64,000 bases of DNA from Rhodothermales bacterium (GTDB taxonomy: Bacteria > Bacteroidota > Rhodothermia > Rhodothermales > JAHQVL01): NCBI GenBank assembly GCA_041391505.1, contig JAWKNW010000006.1, forward strand, positions 195,514 through 259,513, written 5' to 3'. Shown here in pieces: positions 1-8,756 of this stretch (position 1 is its first letter; each line of letters opens with the position of its first letter). A model generated the notes under the pieces. The model worked only from the letters and a program-made list of their open reading frames with translations, ran no database searches and was not told the origin of the DNA. The translations under genes were made by a program, and so were the position numbers.

Positions 1-599
1 AGGCTGGCCGGCCAGCCGTCGGTGTCGGCCGCGTCGGTGACGATCAGTTCAAACGCCTTGGTGGCGTCGAGCACGTGGTTGGAGAAGTCGGTCGTGAGCT
101 TCGACAGCTCCTGCTCGATGGCCGTGAAGCGGGCCTTTGCGTCGCCTTCGAGGGCGACGCCGGCGTGGCGGGCCGACCGCAGGCGGAGTTCGACGACCCG
201 CCGCTGTCCCTCGTCGAGCTTCGCCCATTCGGGGCCGGATTGCAGCGCCGCGAGGCCTTCGTAGATCGGCGCGCTCTGCCGCATCCGCAGCGAGAGGGAG
301 ACGACCGCCGGCTGGACCTCCTCGTGCGCGGCGCGCAGTTCGGTCGAATTCATCACGTTGAGCAGGTGATGGATGGGCCCCCAGGCGTATTCGAAGGGCA
401 TTTCCAGCCGCTCCAGGGGAAGAATCAGGCCTTCCCAGGTCGGCTTATACGCATGTTCGAGCGCATCCAGCTCCTTTTCGAGCCGGTCGATGAGGCTGGT
501 GATGGCCGGCACGACGTGCTCCGGCTTGATGGATTCGAAGGCGGGAAGCCCTTCGAACTGGAGAAGCGGGTTGGTGGCGGCGTCGGCTTGCGTGGCCAT
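1..599 (-). CDS. prlC: M3-family oligopeptidase (oligopeptidase A-like), N-terminal part only
   Basis: The N-terminal 199 residues are read from an ATG at 599; the frame stays open to the window edge, so the C-terminal catalytic half with the HEXXH zinc site lies outside. The start MATQADAATNPLLQF followed by a LPAFESIKPEHVVPAI segment is typical of oligopeptidase A/dipeptidyl carboxypeptidase (peptidase family M3), where the N-terminal helices shape the substrate channel. Members are soluble zinc endopeptidases that degrade short peptides, including cleaved signal peptides. No signal peptide is seen, so it is probably cytoplasmic. It is followed on the plus side by cutC on the same strand, 76 bp away. 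The subfamily cannot be checked without the catalytic domain. Confidence 0.85.
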   Translation of the reverse strand, partial: MATQADAATNPLLQFEGLPAFESIKPEHVVPAITSLIDRLEKELDALEHAYKPTWEGLILPLERLEMPFEYAWGPIHHLLNVMNSTELRAAHEEVQPAVVSLSLRMRQSAPIYEGLAALQSGPEWAKLDEGQRRVVELRLRSARHAGVALEGDAKARFTAIEQELSKLTTDFSNHVLDATKAFELIVTDAADTDGWPAS

Positions 600-675
600 A
601 GGAACGGTTGCGTTTCGAAGTGAATGAAGTGGACCCGTCGAGAGGCAAACTTATAGCCGAAAACGCCGTGTTGTT

Positions 676-1431
676 TCAGCGATCCGCGAGATTGGCCGGC
701 CCGAGCGCCCGCCGCACCTTCCGGATCTCGTCGGCGCTGGATCCAGCGGCCGGCGGCACGCGAAAGGCAGCCAGCCCGAAGGGGATGGGTTCGCTCGCGC
801 CGCCCGGCGCGCGGAACGTGCCGTGCACCTGCGTGCATCCGGTTTCGTCGACGAGCCGGCGCACGTTGGCGGCGTTAATCCCCGCCCCGGCCAGAACTTC
901 GATGCGGGTGGCCGCGCGTTCGACGAGGCCGGCGAGCGCGGGGATGCCGGCGATGGCCGAGTCTGCCCCGCCGGACGTGAGCACGCGGCGCACGCCGAGG
1001 TCGACGAGCGTATCCAGGGCGGCGTCGAGCGACGGCGTGATGTCGAAGGCCCGGTGGAAGACGACGTCCCGCTCGCCCGCTAATGCTGTTATTGCAAGAG
1101 TTAAATCGCGGTCGACGGCGCCTGAGGGGGAGAGGAAGCCGACCGCCAGGCCGGCGACGCCGGCGGCCAGCAGCGCCTCGGCATCGCGCCGGATGACGCG
1201 GGCCTCGGCCGGACTGTATACGAAATCGCCGGCGCGCGGCCGCACCATCGCGACCACCGGAAGCGGCGTCGCGGCCAGCACTTCGGCGACGAGACCCGGC
1301 GGCGGGGTCAGGCCGCCCAGCTCGAGCGCGGCGTTCAACTCCAGCCGATCCGCACCGGCCTCGTGCGCCGCCACGGCGCTCTCCACGCTGTCGACACAGA
1401 CTTCGATGATAACAGGGGCGTTTCGGGGCAT
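676..1431 (-). CDS. cutC: CutC family protein (copper homeostasis, TIM barrel)
   Basis: 251 residues, the usual length of CutC. Family features seen in order: an N-terminal CVDSVESAVAAHEAGADR stretch, the MVRPRAGDFVYS segment, FHRAFD, the RRVLTSGG strand-loop, GAGI and a late HGTFR. CutC proteins are cytoplasmic TIM barrels historically linked to copper tolerance; their biochemical activity is still debated. It lies upstream of the oligopeptidase gene on the same strand and diverges from the amidohydrolase at 1581; the gap holds a short heptad repeat. The ATG at 1431 gives the conserved N-terminus, so the start is secure. Confidence 0.9.
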   Translation of the reverse strand: MPRNAPVIIEVCVDSVESAVAAHEAGADRLELNAALELGGLTPPPGLVAEVLAATPLPVVAMVRPRAGDFVYSPAEARVIRRDAEALLAAGVAGLAVGFLSPSGAVDRDLTLAITALAGERDVVFHRAFDITPSLDAALDTLVDLGVRRVLTSGGADSAIAGIPALAGLVERAATRIEVLAGAGINAANVRRLVDETGCTQVHGTFRAPGGASEPIPFGLAAFRVPPAAGSSADEIRKVRRALGPANLADR

Positions 1432-1477
1432 GGTTGGGACTGAAGAGTGTGAAGCGGTGCGTACGTGCAGGGGTCCT

Positions 1478-1505
1478 GGGATGCGGGATACAAGATGCAG
1501 GATGT
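1478..1505. repeat. Degenerate 7-bp tandem repeat, four units
   Basis: Four contiguous 7-bp units GGGATGC, GGGATAC, AAGATGC and AGGATGT lie between the divergent cutC and amidohydrolase genes. The period is exactly seven although the units differ at up to three positions. It belongs to the same kind of heptad array as those at 4890, 9744, 28384 and 35071. No coding role is apparent. Confidence 0.6.
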
Positions 1506-1580
1506 TTACCGAATAGAACGTAGTTTGATCGGGCTTGCGTAGATTACGGCGTTACAGCCAAGCAATCTATCCCGCTCATC

Positions 1581-4500
1581 ATGAACCGCACGACCCCAAT
1601 CGCCCGCCTCCTCGGCTTGCTGACGCTCTCGATCGTTCTGGCGATGCCCGCCGGAGCCCAGGACACGCCGGCGGACACCTCAAAAAAAGCCAAAAAGGAG
1701 CTGCCGCTCGAAGCGGCGCGAACGATCGCCTTCTCCACCGACGAAGGGACCTGGATGTCGGTCGATGTGAGTCCGGACGGCCAGACGATCCTGTTCGATC
1801 TGCTCGGCGATCTCTACACGATCCCCATCGCCGGCGGCAAGGCGACCCCCGTCACGCAGGGCATGGCCTTCGACGGGCAGCCGCGCTACAGTCCGGACGG
1901 CAACCGGATCCTGTTTACATCGGATCGCAGCGGAGGGGACAACCTCTGGTACATCGACCTCGCGACGAAGGATACGGTCCAGATCACGAAGGGGAATGGC
2001 TCGATCTATCTGTCGCCCGACTGGACGCCGGACGGCGCCTATGTCGTGGCCTCGCGCGGCGAGAGCCGGCTCGGCGTGGTCAAGCTCTGGATGGGACATA
2101 TCGACGGGGGGACGGGGAAGATCCTGATCGATAAGCCGGAAACGCTCAAGACGGTCGGGGCCGCCGTCACGCCGGATGGACGCTACATCTGGTACGCCTC
2201 GCGCACGGGCAACTGGCAATACAACGCCGCCTTCCCCCAGTATCAACTGGGCGTGTACGACCGGGAGACGGGCAAGACGTTCGCCCGCACCTCGCGGTAT
2301 GGCTCTGCCATCCGCCCGACGCTGTCGCCGGACGGAAAATGGCTGGTGTACGGCACGCGCCATGAGGACCAGACCGGATTGCGTCTCCGCGAACTCGCGA
2401 CGGGTGAGGAGCGCTGGCTCGCGTATCCCGTCCAGCGGGACGACCAGGAATCTATCGGCGACCGCGACGCGCTGCCCGGAATGGCGTTTACGCCGGATTC
2501 GCGCGAACTGGTCGCTTCGTATGGCGGCAAGCTGTGGCGGATCCCGGTGGCCGGCGGCCGGCCGATTGCCGTGCCGTTCGAGGTCGATGTCGCCGCCGGC
2601 GTCGGCCCACGGCTGGCGTTCGATTACCGGATCGTCGACGAGCCGACCTTCACGGTGCGCCAGATCCAGAACGCAGCGCCCTCGCCCGACGGCGCGCGGC
2701 TCGCATTCGGCGCGCTCGACCGGCTGTATGTGGCAGCGTATCCCGGCGGGACGCCGGCTCGCCTCACGAACGCGGCCTTTATCGAAGCGCAGCCCGCGTG
2801 GTCGCCGGACGGCCGCTGGATCGCCTATGTGTCGTGGGAGGGCATGGGAGGCCATGTGTACAAGATGCGCGCGGACGGGCAGGGGCAGCCGGTGAAGCTG
2901 ACGCGCGTGCCGGCGGTCTATCAGGAGCCGGCGTGGTCGCCCGATGGCAAACGGATCGTCGTGGTGAGCGGCCCGGCCCACGCGTATGTCGAGTCGAACG
3001 ATCCGGTAACGCCGCAGGCATCCACCGACCTGGCGTGGGTGCCGGCGGAGGGCGGCGACGTCACGTTTATCGCGCCGGCGGACGGGCGCAGCCACCCGCA
3101 CTTCGTCTCCGGGTCGGATCGCATCTACCTCCACCACGACGCGCGGGGCCTCGTTTCGATCCGGTGGGACGGGACCGACGAAAAAGCGCACGTCAAGGTG
3201 ACCGGCAACACGCGACCGGGCGCCAAGGAGCCCAACGCGGCTTCGATGACCCTGATGGCTCCCGCCGGCGATCGCGCCCTGGCGCAGGTCAACAACGACC
3301 TCTACGTCGTCACCGTCCCGATGCTGGGCGGCGAGACGCCGGCTATCTCCGTCGCCTCGCCGGAAAGCGCGTTGTTTCCGGTGCGCAAGCTGACGGATAT
3401 CGGCGGCCAGTTCCCGGTCTGGAGCGCCGATGGCCGCGCGGTGCACTGGTCCATCGGCAACGCGCACGTCGTGTACGATCTCGACCGCGCGAAGGCCGTG
3501 GAGGACAGCCTGGCGGCGGCCAAAAAGGCGGGTCTGCCCGCAGATACCTCGGCGACGGCCATCAAGGCGTACAAGCCGGCGGAGGCGCGGGTACTCATCC
3601 AGGCGCCGCGTGATATCCCGCAGGGCGTCGCGCTCCTTCGCGGCGCGCGTGTCGTGACCATGCGCGGCGATGAGGTCATCGAAAACGGCGAGGTCCTCAT
3701 CCGCAACAACCGCATCGCCGGCGTGGGGCCCGCCGGAAGCCAGCAGGCGCCGGCCGATGCGCGGGTGATCGATCTGGCCGGCAAAACGATCGTGCCCGGT
3801 TTCGTCGACACCCACGCGCACATGTGGCCCACCTGGGGGATCCATAAACCCGAGGTGTGGATGTACCTGGCCAACCTCGCCTACGGCGTGACCACGACCC
3901 GCGACCCGCAGACGTCGAGCACCGACGTGCTGACCTACGGCGATCTCGTGACCGCCAACACGATCCTGGGGCCTCGCATCTATTCCACGGGCCCGGGCGT
4001 GTTCGGCGATTATGTGGAGGATCCGATTCGGGACCTCGATCATGCCCGCAGCGTGCTCAAGCGCTACAGCGACTACTACGACACGAAGACGATCAAGATG
4101 TACATGGCCGGCAACCGCCAGCAGCGGCAATGGCTCGTCATGGCGGCGAAGGAGCAGGGTCTGATGCCCACGACCGAGGGTGGCCTGATGCTCAAGTACA
4201 ACCTGACGATGATGATCGACGGCTACCCGGGCCAGGAGCACTCGTTTCCGATCTATCCGATCTACAAGGATGTCGTTCAGTTGACGGCGCAGACCGGGAT
4301 CACGTATACGCCCACGCTGCTGGTGACGTACGGCGGACCGTTTGGCGAAAACTACTATTACGCCCTCGAACACCCGCATGACGATGCCAAGCTACGCCGG
4401 TTCACGCCCCATGAGGTGATCGATGCCTCCACGCGCCGGCGGAACGCCGGCTGGTTCATGGCGGAAGAATTCGCCTTCCCCGAACACGCCGCCGGGGCGA

Positions 4501-4886
4501 AGGCGATCGTGGAAGCGGGGGGCCGCGTCGGGATCGGGAGCCACGGCCAGTTGCAAGGGCTGGGATACCACTGGGAGCTGTGGTCGGTGCAGTCCGGCGG
4601 CATGCGCGAGCACGACGCGCTGCGGGTCGCCACCCTCTACGGGGCCGAGGCGATCGGGCTGGGGAAAGACCTGGGGTCGATCGAGGCCGGCAAGCTGGCC
4701 GATCTGGTCGTGCTCGACGCCAACCCGCTCGACGACATCCGGAATTCCAACACCGTCCGGATGGTGATGAAAAACGGCCGGCTCTACGACGGCGATACGC
4801 TCGACGAGGTCTGGCCGAATGCCCACACCCAGCCCGCTCCGTTCCAGGACGACCCGCCGGCCGGCCTCGAAGCGGGCAGCAGGTGA
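1581..4886 (+). CDS. Exported PD40/TolB-type beta-propeller fused to a metal-dependent amidohydrolase
   Basis: 1101 residues. Residues 1-26 form a Sec signal peptide ending in PAGAQ, so the protein acts in the periplasm or outside. Residues about 40-640 carry many WD40-like PD40/TolB strands with the repeated S/TPDG motif (YSPDGNRI, WSPDGRWI and others). From about residue 690 an amidohydrolase domain begins; the VDTHAHMW strand supplies the metal ligands His745 and His747, and there is a late GSHGQ segment and the usual C-terminal GKLADLVVLD strand. Such fusions are annotated as amidohydrolase/imidazolonepropionase-like enzymes; the substrate is unknown, though peptide-like or cyclic amide substrates are plausible. 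It stands alone, convergent with the transglutaminase gene at 4990, with a heptad-repeat array in the junction. The ATG start precedes a clean signal peptide. Confidence 0.88.
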   Translation: MNRTTPIARLLGLLTLSIVLAMPAGAQDTPADTSKKAKKELPLEAARTIAFSTDEGTWMSVDVSPDGQTILFDLLGDLYTIPIAGGKATPVTQGMAFDGQPRYSPDGNRILFTSDRSGGDNLWYIDLATKDTVQITKGNGSIYLSPDWTPDGAYVVASRGESRLGVVKLWMGHIDGGTGKILIDKPETLKTVGAAVTPDGRYIWYASRTGNWQYNAAFPQYQLGVYDRETGKTFARTSRYGSAIRPTLSPDGKWLVYGTRHEDQTGLRLRELATGEERWLAYPVQRDDQESIGDRDALPGMAFTPDSRELVASYGGKLWRIPVAGGRPIAVPFEVDVAAGVGPRLAFDYRIVDEPTFTVRQIQNAAPSPDGARLAFGALDRLYVAAYPGGTPARLTNAAFIEAQPAWSPDGRWIAYVSWEGMGGHVYKMRADGQGQPVKLTRVPAVYQEPAWSPDGKRIVVVSGPAHAYVESNDPVTPQASTDLAWVPAEGGDVTFIAPADGRSHPHFVSGSDRIYLHHDARGLVSIRWDGTDEKAHVKVTGNTRPGAKEPNAASMTLMAPAGDRALAQVNNDLYVVTVPMLGGETPAISVASPESALFPVRKLTDIGGQFPVWSADGRAVHWSIGNAHVVYDLDRAKAVEDSLAAAKKAGLPADTSATAIKAYKPAEARVLIQAPRDIPQGVALLRGARVVTMRGDEVIENGEVLIRNNRIAGVGPAGSQQAPADARVIDLAGKTIVPGFVDTHAHMWPTWGIHKPEVWMYLANLAYGVTTTRDPQTSSTDVLTYGDLVTANTILGPRIYSTGPGVFGDYVEDPIRDLDHARSVLKRYSDYYDTKTIKMYMAGNRQQRQWLVMAAKEQGLMPTTEGGLMLKYNLTMMIDGYPGQEHSFPIYPIYKDVVQLTAQTGITYTPTLLVTYGGPFGENYYYALEHPHDDAKLRRFTPHEVIDASTRRRNAGWFMAEEFAFPEHAAGAKAIVEAGGRVGIGSHGQLQGLGYHWELWSVQSGGMREHDALRVATLYGAEAIGLGKDLGSIEAGKLADLVVLDANPLDDIRNSNTVRMVMKNGRLYDGDTLDEVWPNAHTQPAPFQDDPPAGLEAGSR

Positions 4887-4889
4887 GGC

Positions 4890-5001
4890 GGTTTGAGGTT
4901 CGAGGTTCAAGGTTCGAGGTTTAAGGAGTGTGTAGCCCTTGAACCTTGAACCTCACCCCTTAAACCTTAAACCTCACCCCTTGAACCCCTTACCCCTTAC
5001 C
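4890..5001. repeat. 7-bp tandem repeat array with inverted halves, between convergent genes
   Basis: The left half (4890-4924) holds five exact-phase heptads of type GGTTCGA/GGTTCAA. The right half (4939-5001) holds nine heptads of type TTGAACC, TTAAACC, TCACCCC and CCTTACC, the reverse-complement sense. The halves can pair (for example GAGGTTCAAGGTTC with GAACCTTGAACCTC) and could act as a bidirectional terminator, although there is no T-tract. The array runs into the 3' end of the DUF3857 gene, whose TAA stop (4990-4992) lies in a heptad. Confidence 0.75.
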
Positions 5002-7053
5002 GTTGCGCTTTCGCGCGCGGCGCGCGGCGTACACGAGGGTTCCGGCGAGCAGGCCGGCGCCGGCGAGCAGCCCGAACACCCAGGCCCAGGTGCCGTCCGG
5101 TAGATGGCCCCCGCGTGTGAGTTCGTACCCCAGGTTTTCCTCGACGCGCTCCACGTTGCGCAGGTAGCCGGCGACGCCGTCGGCCGGCACGGCGTCGGTT
5201 TTGGTCTGGAGGGTATGGGTGATCGTGACCACGTTGTCGCGGTAGCCGATGCGGTGCGTGTACCGGAACGCCGGGTCGTCGACGACGGCCTCGTCCGGCT
5301 CGATGGGCCAGGGTTCGGGCAGCAGGACGCGGGTTGTTTGCGAGGTGAACACGGGATGCGAGATCCCGAACGGCATGGTGCGGATGCGCGACGCCGGTTT
5401 TTCGAGCAACGCGCTGAACTCGAGCGGATAGAAGAAGGCCGAGCGGTGGCCAAGCCCCTCTTCGTCGGTCCACAGCGAGTCGATGGTATAGCGTTCGGTG
5501 AGCCGGACGATGTTCGTGGTCTCGTCATCTTCCAACTGCATCTCGCCGGCGCTGCGGATGTGCGGGTAGAGATCGGCGTAATAATTCAGGTAGTCGCGTT
5601 CGAGCTCCTGGCGGCTCTGCTCGGCGAACAGGTTGCGCATGTAGTCGGCGCTTTCGCCGCGGAAGGTCGACCGGATCGTGTACATTGCCGGCCGATCCAG
5701 TCCCTGGCGCAGGTCGAACTCTTCGCTGATATCGTCGAGCGGCTCCTCGGAGACGGGCGGGTTCATCCGGGTCAGGGCGGTCGCGCCGGGCTCGAGGACG
5801 AGCACCTGGTCGTAATCCGGCTGAAAAACCGCGTCGGCGGTGCCTCGCTGGAGGGTGCTGGTGGGGTCGTACCAGAACGTGGTGTCGTTGAGCGTGGCGC
5901 GTACGATGGCGTGGTCGAACAGGCCGGCCGCCGGTAGCCATCCATCCATTTCTTTTGCGTCGATGGTGTTCACGAGCACCGGATGGGCCTCGATGCCCAG
6001 TTCGCGGAGCATGGCGACGAGGAGGAGCGACTTGTCCTTGCAGTCCCCGAAACGTTTCTGGATCACCTCGGCCGGCGAGCGGGGCTCATGGGAGTTGACG
6101 CCGATCTCGATACCCATGTAGCGGATCTCGTCCTGCGCGAACCGCAGCGCCGCGGCCATGCGTTCCTTCGGCGACGGGTAGCGGTCGCGGATGCGATCCA
6201 CCTCCCGGCGCAGCGCCTCAGAGGGTTTATCCACCCGGTCGAAAAGCGATAAGCCCCAGCTGGCTACGGCTTCCCAGCTCTCCCATTCGCTGAGCTGGAT
6301 CCACGGATACGGGTTGTACCAGTACGGTAACTGGTCGTCGACGACCAGCGCCGGCACGTCCGTCATGCGCCAGCGGTATTCTTTCGATCCTCCGTTCAAC
6401 GTGATCTGGGGTTCGACCTGCGCGCCGAGGCTGCGGATGTGCAGCGGCCTGTCGGCCGGCCAGAGCAGGCGGTATGTGACCTCCTTGACGGGAATCCCGA
6501 ATTGGGTCGTGAATCCGCTCGAGTACATCCCCTCGAAGATGGGGTTGTCACCGCTCGTGGTGTAGGCGTACTCCACGATGTCGCCGGCCTGGACGTCTTC
6601 CAGAATGATGGAGGCCGTCAACGTGCCGTCGAAGATCAGGTATTCGAGCTCGGTCTCGCGCTGCAGGATGCTCACACTCTTCGGATCGAGCCGGTCGATC
6701 GTCTGTCCGTTCCGCCGGATGCGGACGAAATGCAGCGTCAACGCCTGGTACGTCGGGTCAAACTCGATCGCGATCTGCGATCCGTTCTGGATGCCCTGCG
6801 TGTTGACGATGGCATACGCCGTGTGCTCGAAGACATCGAGCTGCCGGCCCTCGACGCGGTCCTGCTCGTCGAGACGGAGGTAATACAGACCGTCGCTGAT
6901 TTCGTTGACGGGGATCGGATCGGGATCCGGCAGCGGGGCGATATCTACCCACGCCGGCACGTCGGCGATGCGGTAGGGCGGCGACTGCGCCGAGGCGGTC
7001 GCGGCCAGAAGGAGGAGAAGAAAATACGGAAGCGTCCGTCGTACGATGCGCAT
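4990..7053 (-). CDS. DUF3857 and transglutaminase-core domain protein, exported
   Basis: 687 residues. A signal peptide covers about residues 1-22 (hydrophobic LLLLLAATASA, then Q). The N-terminal half matches the DUF3857 type (IAVVNTQGIQNG-like strands, then a VRIRRNGQTIDRL strand). A transglutaminase-like core follows with RFGDCKDKSLLLVAML; the catalytic Cys is at about residue 338, with a later DHAIVRATL (His) and FWYDP (Asp). Near the C-terminus a hydrophobic segment (WVFGLLAGAGLLAGTLVYAA) followed by Arg/Lys looks like a membrane anchor, so most of the protein would face the periplasm. Such proteins are common in Bacteroidota relatives; their substrate is not established. Its 3' end overlaps a heptad repeat. 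Confidence 0.88.
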   Translation of the reverse strand: MRIVRRTLPYFLLLLLAATASAQSPPYRIADVPAWVDIAPLPDPDPIPVNEISDGLYYLRLDEQDRVEGRQLDVFEHTAYAIVNTQGIQNGSQIAIEFDPTYQALTLHFVRIRRNGQTIDRLDPKSVSILQRETELEYLIFDGTLTASIILEDVQAGDIVEYAYTTSGDNPIFEGMYSSGFTTQFGIPVKEVTYRLLWPADRPLHIRSLGAQVEPQITLNGGSKEYRWRMTDVPALVVDDQLPYWYNPYPWIQLSEWESWEAVASWGLSLFDRVDKPSEALRREVDRIRDRYPSPKERMAAALRFAQDEIRYMGIEIGVNSHEPRSPAEVIQKRFGDCKDKSLLLVAMLRELGIEAHPVLVNTIDAKEMDGWLPAAGLFDHAIVRATLNDTTFWYDPTSTLQRGTADAVFQPDYDQVLVLEPGATALTRMNPPVSEEPLDDISEEFDLRQGLDRPAMYTIRSTFRGESADYMRNLFAEQSRQELERDYLNYYADLYPHIRSAGEMQLEDDETTNIVRLTERYTIDSLWTDEEGLGHRSAFFYPLEFSALLEKPASRIRTMPFGISHPVFTSQTTRVLLPEPWPIEPDEAVVDDPAFRYTHRIGYRDNVVTITHTLQTKTDAVPADGVAGYLRNVERVEENLGYELTRGGHLPDGTWAWVFGLLAGAGLLAGTLVYAARRARKRNGKG

Positions 7054-7155
7054 GCAAATACGTTGGCGTGAAAGGGTCGCGGCGGAAAGGCGGCGTGGAA
7101 TATACGTACAGTCGCAACACCCGCCGATGCCGCAGGAAAGCGCCTGGTGTGCGAG

Positions 7156-7890
7156 TCATTCCCTGCCAGCGGCCCATCGAACACTGTTCGTCAGCAGCTG
7201 GCGAAACGCCGGCAGCTCGTGCGCCGCGCCGTCGTGCCCCAGCGTGAGCCCCACGATGCGCGCGGTGGGGTGGCGCACGGTCCACAGGACGGGGAAATCG
7301 GTGCCGGAGGCGGCTTCGTGCCCCGTGGCGAGCACGTCGATGCCCGGACCGTCGGCGGCGACGGCGAAGCGGTACAGTTCGTCGTCGAGCGAAAACGTGG
7401 CCGGCACGCCGAGCGTGATCGGGTGTGTCGTGTTCTGGATGGTGACCGTGAAGGCGCCGTAGGGACCGTGGCTCGATGCGCCGCCGCCGACGAGGTCGCG
7501 GTTGTAGGCCGGCCAGTCTTTCCAGTTGATCCAGACGGCCGGGTGGTAGAGGACGAGCCCCTTGCCCGCCGCGGCGAAGGCCTCGATCGCCGCGCGCGTC
7601 GCGCCGTCGTCGACCGGCTGGTTCGTGGAAAGGACGAGGACATCCAGGGTGTCGACGGCCGTCGGGATGGCGGACGGGTCGCTGGTGTAGACGATGTCGA
7701 TGCCTGCTTTCCGAAGGGTGGCGATGTCTTCCTGGTTGAACCAGCGGTCGAAGTCGTGCGAGGACCCGCCGCCGACGAGGAGGGCGCGGATGGCGGACGT
7801 GCCGGATTCCGCCGGCGGCGCCGCGTCGGGTTGGGCGCAGCCGACGGCGAGGGCGAGCAGGAGGACGAAAGTGATGCGAGGACGGGTCAT
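7156..7890 (-). CDS. ThuA-like domain lipoprotein
   Basis: About 244 residues from the ATG at 7890. This start puts a lipobox (LALAVGC) about 18 residues in, as expected for an exported lipoprotein; an upstream in-frame start would add 16 residues in front of the signal peptide. The mature part has the ThuA-like class I glutamine-amidotransferase fold pattern: ALLVGGGSSHDF, DVLVLSTNQPV, GKGLVLYHPAVW, the THPIT motif and a closing VGLTLGHDG strand. ThuA-like domains often occur in sugar-related gene clusters; no enzymatic reaction is firmly assigned. The 102 bp between it and the DUF3857 gene hold no clear terminator. Confidence 0.85.
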   Translation of the reverse strand: MTRPRITFVLLLALAVGCAQPDAAPPAESGTSAIRALLVGGGSSHDFDRWFNQEDIATLRKAGIDIVYTSDPSAIPTAVDTLDVLVLSTNQPVDDGATRAAIEAFAAAGKGLVLYHPAVWINWKDWPAYNRDLVGGGASSHGPYGAFTVTIQNTTHPITLGVPATFSLDDELYRFAVAADGPGIDVLATGHEAASGTDFPVLWTVRHPTARIVGLTLGHDGAAHELPAFRQLLTNSVRWAAGRE

Positions 7891-7988
7891 GGGCGGGATG
7901 GATTGCGTGAGCCGGGAACGACGCGGCAAGATACGCACTCCGCGTCAAACGGTGCACGGTGTAACGCGGGGCCGCCTCACGCATCCAT

Positions 7989-8756
7989 TCAGGTGGCGCC
8001 GGAACGATACCGATGCAGCAGCCGGCGGTACAGGCGGCGCAGCCGCGGGGTGGAAATCCCCATCGCGTACAACGTATAGACGCACGCGTTGGCCAGATTG
8101 ACGCGCAGGTAGCTGGCGTCGCGGTATTTGCGGGCGGAGACGGTCACGGTTTCCGGGAGGATGGCGAAGGGCGCGCGTTCGCGCGCGCGGCGCAGCCAGT
8201 CGTACTCCTCCATGATGACATGCGCTTCGTCGTACCCGCCGGTCGCCTCGAAAAGCGATGCGGTGACGAAAAGCGTCTGGTCGCCGCCGCGGCAGAACGG
8301 GAGATCGAACCGCGTGCAATACGCGTTGACGCGAAGCAGGGGATGGGCCGTGTCGAACGCCATCCGGAAACAGCCCATCGGCCGGCCCTGCGCCAGCGCG
8401 CGTTCGATGGCGTCGAGGAACGATGCCGGCGGGAGCGCGTCCGCATGCACGAAGTAGAGGACATTCCCGCCCGCCATCCGGGCGCCCAGATTCATCTGCG
8501 CCGCCCGGCACCGGGTGTCGCTTCGGATGACCCGGGCGCCGGCCAGATCGGCCACGGACGCGGTGCCGTCCGCGCTGTCGGCGTCGACGACGAGGATGTC
8601 CTCCAGCCTCGCATCGGCATGCCGGCGCAGGTGCTCGACGAGCCGGCCAATCCGGGCCGCTTCGTTGAGCGTAGGAATGACGACGCTCAGACGGAGCGCG
8701 CCGGCCGCCGTACGGGCTTCAAAATCAACAGGTAACGTATCAACCCGATTTTTCAT
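7989..8756 (-). CDS. Family 2 glycosyltransferase of the TIGR04283 type
   Basis: 255 residues from the ATG at 8756. The GT-A fold begins with LSVVIPTLNEAARIG and VVDADSADGT; then come a typical RCRAAQMNLGA segment, FVHADALPP, the GGDQTLFV loop and MEEYDW. This combination is characteristic of the small glycosyltransferases named rSAM/selenodomain-associated transferase 2. No transmembrane helices are seen; the nucleotide sugar and acceptor are unknown. The start codon overlaps, on the opposite strand, the start of the DUF547 gene (shared CATG at 8754-8757). An upstream in-frame TTG at 8774 is a weaker alternative. Confidence 0.87.
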   Translation of the reverse strand: MKNRVDTLPVDFEARTAAGALRLSVVIPTLNEAARIGRLVEHLRRHADARLEDILVVDADSADGTASVADLAGARVIRSDTRCRAAQMNLGARMAGGNVLYFVHADALPPASFLDAIERALAQGRPMGCFRMAFDTAHPLLRVNAYCTRFDLPFCRGGDQTLFVTASLFEATGGYDEAHVIMEEYDWLRRARERAPFAILPETVTVSARKYRDASYLRVNLANACVYTLYAMGISTPRLRRLYRRLLHRYRSGAT